In this document: piece by piece, positions 23,548-30,475 of the stretch | Position numbering within the stretch: position 1 is the stretch's first letter | How the letters are laid out: each line of letters starts with the position of its first letter | Origin: Betaproteobacteria bacterium | Lineage (GTDB): Bacteria > Acidobacteriota > Terriglobia > Acidiferrales > UBA7541 | Direction: 5' to 3' | NCBI GenBank assembly: GCA_903970165.1 | Contig: CAJCHZ010000087.1 | Span: 1-40,634, forward strand | DNA: 40,634 bases | Program-made: the position numbers and the translations under genes | The notes under the pieces: model-generated | Databases searched by the model: none | Told to the model about the DNA's origin: nothing | Seen by the model: the letters and a program-made list of their open reading frames with translations, nothing else

Positions 23548-24696
23548 ATGTGGCGCGATCCGCAAATGGCTAAACAACGATTCCATCACCTGCGACATGG
23601 CCTTTGTTTCGGCGTTCTGCTCGCGGCCGCATTGGGCGCGCTACTCTTCGAAGCATCCTTTGGCCATGCACAGAATAATCCCGCCGGTCTTCCACCTGGC
23701 CCTAAACCACCCGATGCGCCCGCTGCGTGGAAGAAATTGGTTGGCATTTATTTAGACGAACCAAAGTCTCTAACTCAAGATGCTCCGAAACCGACACGCA
23801 GCTTCTTTCTACTGGAAGATAATGGACAACTGCTCTGGCAGGATGACCAGGGAAAGCGAAATCAGTTCTCTGTTATGCAGGACCAGATTGTGTTTCCTCC
23901 AGAAGGCGGCGACAGAATTCCGGGCCACGACATCATCCGCAACGACGCTGGCATGGCCACCGCGTTCTGCTATCTGAATTTTTGTTACACGCGGACCGAC
24001 CCCGGCACGGATCCATCCAATACGTTTCATATCAAACCGGTGCATCGAGTGAGTGAGATTCGCCGGGAAGCGCTTCTCGCGGCCCCGCCTGCGGAGCCCG
24101 GTCCATTTCGCAAGCCCGAATTGGTGGAACTCGCGCCTCTTGATCCCGCCATTCACCTGGATATTCGATATGCCACTACAAATGATTTTCTCGGCACGCC
24201 TGTGTACACGCAGGCGCGCGCGTTTATGCAGCGCCCCGCAGCGGAGTCTTTGGTGCGGGTCCTTCACAAATTGAAGCCGCTTGGTTACGGGTTGCTGATT
24301 CACGATGCGTACCGGCCGTGGTATGTGACGAAAATCTTTTGGGATGTTACGCCGCCGGAAGGCAAGATTTTTGTCGCCGATCCGTCGCAGGGTTCACGAC
24401 ACAACCGGGGTTGCGCTGTCGACCTGACGCTCTATGATCTCGCTTCGGGAAAACCCATCGAAATGCCTGGCACTTACGACGAAATGTCTCCGCGGTCCTT
24501 CCCTGATTATCCCGGCGGCACTTCGCTGCAGCGCTGGCACCGAGACCTTTTGCGGCGCGCGATGGAATCCGAAAGCTTCACCGTTTATGAGCACGAGTGG
24601 TGGCACTTCGATTACAAGGATTGGCACGAATATCCGATATTGAATATCAAGTTTGAGGATTTGCATTCCGGCCAGGGACTCGCTGCCGCTCAATAG
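23548..24696 (+). CDS. Secreted D-alanyl-D-alanine dipeptidase, VanX/DdpX type (peptidase M15D)
   Basis: A 382-residue exported zinc peptidase that should split D-Ala-D-Ala. The signal peptide (hydrophobic CFGVLLAAALGALLF, then SFGHAQ) follows ATG 23566, an alternative start; neither start has a clear ribosome site. The C-terminal half is VanX-like: HDAYRPW (transition-state Arg), SRHNRGCAVDL (Zn ligands His and Asp, H-x6-D) and EHEWWHFDY (catalytic Glu, Zn His). Residues about 55-165 form an extra domain with GIYLDEPKSL, LLEDNGQLLWQD and LNFCYTRTD, resembling the beta-rich accessory domains (DUF3471-like) on many acidobacterial hydrolases; this assignment is tentative. It is 37 bp ahead of the next gene and probably in one operon with it. 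Confidence 0.87.
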   Translation: MWRDPQMAKQRFHHLRHGLCFGVLLAAALGALLFEASFGHAQNNPAGLPPGPKPPDAPAAWKKLVGIYLDEPKSLTQDAPKPTRSFFLLEDNGQLLWQDDQGKRNQFSVMQDQIVFPPEGGDRIPGHDIIRNDAGMATAFCYLNFCYTRTDPGTDPSNTFHIKPVHRVSEIRREALLAAPPAEPGPFRKPELVELAPLDPAIHLDIRYATTNDFLGTPVYTQARAFMQRPAAESLVRVLHKLKPLGYGLLIHDAYRPWYVTKIFWDVTPPEGKIFVADPSQGSRHNRGCAVDLTLYDLASGKPIEMPGTYDEMSPRSFPDYPGGTSLQRWHRDLLRRAMESESFTVYEHEWWHFDYKDWHEYPILNIKFEDLHSGQGLAAAQ

Positions 24697-24733
24697 CGCG
24701 CAAGCCCCAGCCGCTTTTTCTGGAGGATTTATC

Positions 24734-27700
24734 TTGTTTACGACCCGCCGCTATTTTTCACTCGTCGCCGTATTCTGCTTCGGATTTCTCTGTACCGCCG
24801 CGCCGCGAGCTCTGCGCGCGCAATCTGGTTCCACGCTTGCCGAGCGCATTCAAAAAGTGATGGACCGGCCTGAATTCGCGCACGCGAATTTTGGCATTGA
24901 GTTCTACTCGCTGGACACCGGAAAAATCGTCTACTCATACAACGCGAATAAAATGTTTGTGCCGGCATCAACGACCAAAACCCTGACCGAAGGCACGCTG
25001 CTTGCGAAACTTGGGGCGGACTACCGATTCCATACGCGCGTCTACCGCACCGGGCCGATCGACAAAAAGGGAGTGCTCAAAGGTGACCTGATTCTTGTGG
25101 CGAGCGGCGATCCCAATCTTTCCAACCGCATTCAGCCCGATGGGACGCTCTCTTTTGTGGACGAAGACCATTCCTACGGCGGACCTGCCGTGGCGGGCGA
25201 CCCTCTGGCGGTGATCAAAAAAATTGCCAAGGACATCGCCGGCAAAGGGATTAAGAAAGTGGAAGGATTCGTTTTTGTGGATGCGAGTCTTTTCCCCGAC
25301 GGCAACCGCGAAGGTGGCACGGGCGTCGTCATTTCCTCGATCGTTGTGAACGATAATGTGATCGATCTGGTCGCCGCCCCCGGCGCAAAAACGGGCGACC
25401 CAGCGAAACTGGATATCTCTCCCAAGACCGGCTACGTAAGTTTCGTGAATCACATCACCACGTCGCCTGCAGGCTCGAAGGCCGATCTTCAGGATCCCAA
25501 AACAGTCACAAACCCTGACGGCACGGTCATGGTCACACTCAACGGGTCGCTGCCATTGGATTCAAATCCGGTCACGGCCCCCTATGCGGTCCCATCGCCC
25601 ACGCAATTTGCGCAGGCGGTGCTCGCCGAGTCGCTCGCCGCCGCGGGCGTGGAGATCAAAGCCATGAAGGCCGGCGGCCCTCCGGATTTCAAGAGTCTCG
25701 CTCACTTCTATACCGACGATAATCTGGTCGCCGATCACCAATCGTTGCCACTCTCCGAAGAGATCAAAATCACTTTGAAGCTGAGCCAGAATCTTCACGC
25801 CAGCATGGGCCCCTATTTTCTAGGGACGCTCGTCGCGAAGGACTTAAACGATCCGGTTCACGCGGGATTCAAAATAGAGCGCGCGTTTCTTCAGGACGCC
25901 AAGTTGGACATGTCAGGCGCATCGCAGGGCGATGGCGAAGGCGGCGATTGGGCTGATCTATTTAGCCCGGACTTTATCGCGCACTACATGGCGTACCTGA
26001 GCACGCGCCCCGATTTTCCCATTTTCTTCAAGGCGCTGCCGATTCTTGGGAAGGATGGCACGCTGGCAAAAATTCAGATCAACAGTCCCGGCGCGGGCCA
26101 CGTTTTCGCAAAGACCGGAACGTTTGGCTCGGAGGACAAGCTCAACGGCAAAATGATGCTGAACGGGAAGGGCTTGGCCGGGTTCGTGATCACCAAGAGT
26201 GGACAAAAGCTCGCACTCGGCATTTATCTGAATCACGTGACGCTGCCGCCTGATCCGGATGCGGCACAATCTGTTGGAGGGCAGGCGGTTGGCGAGATCG
26301 CTGCGGCGGCCTATGACGCTGTTCTTGATGGCCCGGCCGCTGCGCCTGCTGCGAGCGCGGCGCCGAAGGCTGCTCCCGTCTACGACATGATCATCCGCAA
26401 CGGGCACATCATTGATGGCGCGGGCAACCCGTGGTACGCAGCGGATGTCGGGATTCAAGGGGATCGCATCGCCGCCATTGGGAATTTGCGCGAAGCGCAT
26501 GCGAAGAACGAAATAGATGCCAAAGGGCTTATCGTCTCACCGGGATTTATTGACATGCTTGGCCAGTCCGAATCCTCGCTGCTGCTCGACAATCGTTCGC
26601 TGAGCAAGCTGTCGCAAGGCATCACTTCGGAAATTACCGGCGAGGGCGGGTCCATTGCGCCGCAAAACGAAAAGACTCTCGCGCCGTTGAAGCCATTCCT
26701 CGATCAATTTCATTTCACAGTGGATTGGACCACGCTCGATGGATACTTCCGACGTCTCGAAAAGCAGGGCACACCCATCAATATAGGGACTTATGTCGGT
26801 TCGGCACAGGTGCGCGAAGCCGTTATTGGGGATGATGATCGCGCACCGACTCCCGCAGAACTTGAGCAGATGAAGGCGCTGGTGGAACAAGCCATGAAGG
26901 ACGGCGCGCTTGGCGTATCGAGCGCGCTTATCTATCCACCCAATTCCTATGCGAAGACGGAAGAACTCATTGCGCTCGCCAAAGTGGCTTCGCAGTATGG
27001 CGGGCTTTACGCAACGCACATGCGCAGCGAAGGCGCCTCAGAAATGGAGGCCATTGCGGAAGCGATTCGCATTGGACGCGAAGCGAATTTGCCGGTGGAA
27101 ATTTTTCATATGAAGGTAAGCGGCAAAGCCCGGTGGGGCAATATGAAAAAAGTCGTTGCGACCATTCAGGCCGCGCGTGATTCGGGGCTTGATATTGCCG
27201 CGAGCATGTATCCGTATCCGGCAGGAGGAACGGCGCTCGCGTCGGCGCTGCCGCCGTGGGCTGCCGATGGCGGGATGCAGAAGCTGCTGGCGCGCCTCAA
27301 GGATCCAGCGGTGCGCGCGCGTATTAAGAAAGAACTGGCCGGGGATCATCCGGATTGGGAGAACCTTTATTACGATTGCGGCGGCGGTGCGGGGGTGATG
27401 CTCGCGTCGATCGAAAACAAAGACCTGAAACATTTCGAGGGCCAGACCGTCGCGGACGTCGCCAAAGCTTGGAATAAATCACCAGAAGATACTCTGATGG
27501 ATTTCGTGCTCGCTGATAACGCGCAGACCGGCGCGCTTTATTTCATGGCCAGCGAAGAAGATATCAAGACCGGCTTAGAGCAACGTTGGACGAGCATTGG
27601 GCTGGATGCCAATGAGATGTCGCTGGATGGTCCCATTTTCGAGGCTCACACGCATCCGCGAGCGTTTGGTTCGATGCCGCGGTTTCTGGGGCACTACGTT

Positions 27701-27997
27701 CGCGACGAACATATGATGCCGCTGGAGAATGCCATCCGCAAAATCACTTCTTTTCCCGCGCAGCGCGAACACCTCGAGAGCCGCGGATTGCTCGAGCCGG
27801 GATACTTTGCCGATGTAACGATTTTTGATGCGGCGACGATTATTGACAAGGCGACGTTTGTTAAGCCGGCGCAGCTGTCGGAGGGGATCGCCTACACGAT
27901 CGTCAACGGACAAGTTGAGTATGACCACGGGAAACTGACTGGTGCGACGGCGGGACGAGTCTTGCGTGGCCGGGGTTGGCAGCCAGAAACACACTAA
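24734..27997 (+). CDS. Fusion of PBP4-type D-Ala-D-Ala carboxypeptidase/endopeptidase and D-aminoacylase-like amidohydrolase
   Basis: A 1087-residue exported protein. After a signal peptide (FFRRY-type start, then LVAVFCFGFLC and RALRAQ), residues about 35-535 form a PBP4/DacB peptidase (S13): STTK with Ser79/Lys82, SQN and AKTGT with Lys460. An Ala/Pro-rich linker (about 535-549) leads to an N-acyl-D-amino-acid deacylase-like amidohydrolase (550 to end): VSPGFIDM at 602-608, His762 (ATHMRSE) and His792 (EIFHMKVSG), spaced 30 apart as in Alcaligenes D-aminoacylase. The HxH after FIDM is LGQ here, and the bridging Cys is replaced by Glu. TTG 24734 is preferred: GGAGGA (24722-24727) lies six bases before it. 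Inferred role: removal of D-Ala from muropeptides and hydrolysis of D-amino-acid derivatives outside the cytoplasm. Confidence 0.85.
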   Translation: MFTTRRYFSLVAVFCFGFLCTAAPRALRAQSGSTLAERIQKVMDRPEFAHANFGIEFYSLDTGKIVYSYNANKMFVPASTTKTLTEGTLLAKLGADYRFHTRVYRTGPIDKKGVLKGDLILVASGDPNLSNRIQPDGTLSFVDEDHSYGGPAVAGDPLAVIKKIAKDIAGKGIKKVEGFVFVDASLFPDGNREGGTGVVISSIVVNDNVIDLVAAPGAKTGDPAKLDISPKTGYVSFVNHITTSPAGSKADLQDPKTVTNPDGTVMVTLNGSLPLDSNPVTAPYAVPSPTQFAQAVLAESLAAAGVEIKAMKAGGPPDFKSLAHFYTDDNLVADHQSLPLSEEIKITLKLSQNLHASMGPYFLGTLVAKDLNDPVHAGFKIERAFLQDAKLDMSGASQGDGEGGDWADLFSPDFIAHYMAYLSTRPDFPIFFKALPILGKDGTLAKIQINSPGAGHVFAKTGTFGSEDKLNGKMMLNGKGLAGFVITKSGQKLALGIYLNHVTLPPDPDAAQSVGGQAVGEIAAAAYDAVLDGPAAAPAASAAPKAAPVYDMIIRNGHIIDGAGNPWYAADVGIQGDRIAAIGNLREAHAKNEIDAKGLIVSPGFIDMLGQSESSLLLDNRSLSKLSQGITSEITGEGGSIAPQNEKTLAPLKPFLDQFHFTVDWTTLDGYFRRLEKQGTPINIGTYVGSAQVREAVIGDDDRAPTPAELEQMKALVEQAMKDGALGVSSALIYPPNSYAKTEELIALAKVASQYGGLYATHMRSEGASEMEAIAEAIRIGREANLPVEIFHMKVSGKARWGNMKKVVATIQAARDSGLDIAASMYPYPAGGTALASALPPWAADGGMQKLLARLKDPAVRARIKKELAGDHPDWENLYYDCGGGAGVMLASIENKDLKHFEGQTVADVAKAWNKSPEDTLMDFVLADNAQTGALYFMASEEDIKTGLEQRWTSIGLDANEMSLDGPIFEAHTHPRAFGSMPRFLGHYVRDEHMMPLENAIRKITSFPAQREHLESRGLLEPGYFADVTIFDAATIIDKATFVKPAQLSEGIAYTIVNGQVEYDHGKLTGATAGRVLRGRGWQPETH

Positions 27998-28079
27998 CTG
28001 CAAGCAGAGCAGGAGACTTTCAGGCGGGGTTGAACCAAGCGGGCAGGCCAGACGATCATCCTCAGAAGGATAGCCCTAT

Positions 28080-28466
28080 CTAGCTTAGAGACGTCTTGCC
28101 GAGTTCGGCGACGCGGCGTTCGTAGGTCATTTCCGCCCAGCCGTGTTTGCCGAAGTAGCGCAGGACAATTTTGTGTCCTGGCACGATTTTGGCGCGGGCT
28201 TTTGTCAGCGAGTCGGAAAGTTCAACCCAATCCCCTTCCACCAGGTAGCTGCCTTCCCAGCCGCGCAGCTCGAAGTGGCCATCATTTTTGAGGATGAGAG
28301 GGGCCGCGGTGCAATGCATCACTTTGCCCTGCACTTTTGCCTCGGCACACTCGTAGCGGCCGGAGACATCGACGGTCTGAGATTTGGCGGAAGGAATTAG
28401 CGCGAAACATAGGGCAGCCAAGGTGACGAACCGGAAGAACCACGGTCCAAGCCGAACCAGTCCCAT
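28080..28466 (-). CDS. Small secreted protein of unknown function
   Basis: A 128-residue exported protein. ATG 28466 is chosen because GGAG lies six bases before it and it gives a clean signal peptide (WFFRFVTLAALCFALIPS, cleavage after AKS). The mature part is beta-rich: SGRYECAEAKVQGK, LILKNDGHFELRG, SYLVEGDWVELSDS, HKIVLRYFGKHGWAEMTYER, with two Cys that may form a disulphide. The look is of a lipocalin-like or META-type small domain, but I do not recognise a family. It converges on the fusion gene (82 bp gap) and lies 279 bp downstream of the ggt gene; a separate promoter is likely. Confidence 0.6.
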   Translation of the reverse strand: MGLVRLGPWFFRFVTLAALCFALIPSAKSQTVDVSGRYECAEAKVQGKVMHCTAAPLILKNDGHFELRGWEGSYLVEGDWVELSDSLTKARAKIVPGHKIVLRYFGKHGWAEMTYERRVAELGKTSLS

Positions 28467-28678
28467 GCGGGTCTCCATGACGGGGGCGGCGTTGCTGCGG
28501 AGCGTCGACCCTGTCCTTCGGTACAGGTGCAAGTTATTCGCCAAGGGTATTACATCTAAGCATTTGAAAACAAGGAGTTTGTCAAATTAGGGAACCCTGT
28601 ACTGCGGGGTGGTAGGAAGAGTTCTTCCCCTTTGGTGCGGTATGAGTGCACTGGTTGCAGGCCTTGCCGTTCGCATCT

Positions 28679-28713
28679 CCTGGGCCCGTTGTACGCAATT
28701 TTGCGTGCCCAGG
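28679..28713. repeat. Stem-loop after the gamma-glutamyltransferase gene
   Basis: CCTGGGC (28679-28685) pairs with GCCCAGG (28707-28713), and inside it ACGCAA (28693-28698) pairs with TTGCGT (28701-28706), with a 7-base bulge on one side. It lies 32 bp beyond the ggt stop codon (minus strand). There is no T-run, so it may be a Rho-dependent or mRNA-stabilising end. The rest of 28545-28744 shows no gene. Confidence 0.4.
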
Positions 28714-28744
28714 CACGATGTAGCGTACCCGTGCAATTGCCTTG

Positions 28745-30442
28745 TCAGAAGGGGAGTTCGGCTATGGCTTGGCCGTCTTTACGCGGGTCGGAGGCACCGT
28801 AATTTACACCTGCAGCGAAATCGCGGAGGACTGCCTGGCCGCCGCCGACGCGGCTCGAAAACGTTCCGAGGACTTTGATCTGATGGCCTTTGGCGGTCAG
28901 TTCGTCGCGTACTTTGCTGTTGATGCGATTCTCCATTTCGACGTCGCAACCATTAAAAGTGTATTTGGTGAAACGCGCGGACTCCACGGCGGCTTGAATG
29001 TTCATCTTAAAGTCGGCAATGTTGGCAATGAACTGCGCGTGAGCCTGGGCCTGATTCCAGCCGCCCATAATGCCGAAGGCAATGCGCTTGTCGCCATTCT
29101 GCGCGAAGCCGGGAATGATGGTGTGGCGCGGACGCTTGCGGCCGACAAGCGCGTTTGGCGACGCGGAATCGAGCGCGAAGAGACCGCCGCGGTTGTGCAA
29201 GACAAATCCGGCACCGGCTGGAACAATTCCTGAACCGAACGCTGCGTAATTGCTCTGGATGAGGGAAACCATGTTTCCATCGTGATCGACGACGGTCAGA
29301 TAGGTTGTGTCGTTCCCGATGGCGATCTCGCCCGCTGCGGTGTCGCAGGCGGCGTGGTCCGGGTCAATTAATTTTGCACGCTCCACGGCCCAGGGTTTGG
29401 ATAGCAGCGTGGACACCGGCAACTTTTGTCCACGAGGGTCGCCAAGATAGCGCTCGATGTCGGCGTACGCCAGTTTCTTGGACTCGATCATGGCGTGGAG
29501 AGCATTCGTCGAGCCGAATCCGAAGTCCTTTTGGCCGAATGGGAATGTCTCCATGATGTTCAGCATTTCCAGAGCGCCGATGCCCTGGCCGTTGGGAGGC
29601 AATTCGTAGACGGTCCAGTCCCGATAGGTTGTGGAGATGGGCTCGACCCATTCGCTGGAATATTCCGCGAGGTCTTTGTCGGTCATGGTGCCGTTGTGGC
29701 GCTTGATGGCGTCGAGAATTTTCTTTGAGATTGCGCCTTTGTAGAAAGCATCGCGGCCCTTGTCGGCGATCTCCTGCAGAGACGCAGCCAGCTCCGGATT
29801 TTTGAAAACGTCGCCGACCTTTGGGGCGTGGTCGTTTGGCAGATAGAGGGTCGTCGCGGCGTCGTCGGTGTGCAACAAATCCACGGAGGCGGACCAATAA
29901 GCCGCATCCCACTCGGGCACCGGAAAACCATCCTGGGCCGTGCGAATGGCCGCTGCCAAATCGTCCTTCAGTTTTTTCCTGCCAAATTTGTCCGCCAGTT
30001 TTTGCCAGCCGTCCACCGCCCCTGGAACGGTGATGGAATGCACGCCGGTTTGCGGCATGTCCTTCAAACCGAGCTTGTGCAAATAATCGATGGTTAGAGC
30101 TTTGGGCGCCCAGCCGCTGGCGTTGAGGCCGTAAAGCTTGTTGGCCTTTGCGTCGTAAACGATCGCGAAAAGGTCTCCACCGAGGCCGTTCATCATGGGC
30201 TCGACGACGCCCATCATCGCGTTTGTGGCAATTGCCGCGTCCACCGCGTTTCCGCCGCTTTCCAGAATGCGGACGCCTGCCTGCGAGGCCAGGGGCGATT
30301 CAGAAGCCACAATCCCGCCCTTCGAGATGACCATGGAGCGCGTCTGGCCGCGGTCCTGTGCGTTGGCTTCGTGACTAAGCATCAGCATGGCTCCGGCCAA
30401 TAGAAAGATTGCTCTCTTCGGCATAGGTCTGGAAATTCGCAT
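28745..30442 (-). CDS. ggt: Gamma-glutamyltransferase, secreted
   Basis: A 565-residue Ntn-hydrolase precursor. An N-terminal signal (AIFLLAGAMLMLSHEANAQ) exports it to the periplasm. Conserved segments: GGIVASESPLASQAGVRILESGGNAVDAAIA, NGLGGDLFAIVYD and the autocleavage site NDTTYLTVVDHDGNMVS, where Thr379 should be the nucleophile of the small subunit (E. coli Thr391). The usual TTH is TTY, and the oxyanion-region 'SPGG' reads MGGWNQAQAHAQF, which is the longer acidobacterial/archaeal-like variant. ATG 30442 is chosen for the AAAGG ribosome site six bases before. It cleaves gamma-glutamyl bonds (glutathione or gamma-glutamyl peptides). It follows the rhamnosidase gene after 33 bp. Confidence 0.92.
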   Translation of the reverse strand: MRISRPMPKRAIFLLAGAMLMLSHEANAQDRGQTRSMVISKGGIVASESPLASQAGVRILESGGNAVDAAIATNAMMGVVEPMMNGLGGDLFAIVYDAKANKLYGLNASGWAPKALTIDYLHKLGLKDMPQTGVHSITVPGAVDGWQKLADKFGRKKLKDDLAAAIRTAQDGFPVPEWDAAYWSASVDLLHTDDAATTLYLPNDHAPKVGDVFKNPELAASLQEIADKGRDAFYKGAISKKILDAIKRHNGTMTDKDLAEYSSEWVEPISTTYRDWTVYELPPNGQGIGALEMLNIMETFPFGQKDFGFGSTNALHAMIESKKLAYADIERYLGDPRGQKLPVSTLLSKPWAVERAKLIDPDHAACDTAAGEIAIGNDTTYLTVVDHDGNMVSLIQSNYAAFGSGIVPAGAGFVLHNRGGLFALDSASPNALVGRKRPRHTIIPGFAQNGDKRIAFGIMGGWNQAQAHAQFIANIADFKMNIQAAVESARFTKYTFNGCDVEMENRINSKVRDELTAKGHQIKVLGTFSSRVGGGQAVLRDFAAGVNYGASDPRKDGQAIAELPF

Positions 30443-30475
30443 GCGCCACCTTTTATCTGCCAGAAACAATGGGGC

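Noticed and set aside
24653..24733. Upstream extension of the PBP4 fusion frame
   Set aside because: It overlaps the VanX-type gene and would put a non-signal segment before a clean signal peptide; TTG 24734 has GGAGGA at ideal spacing.
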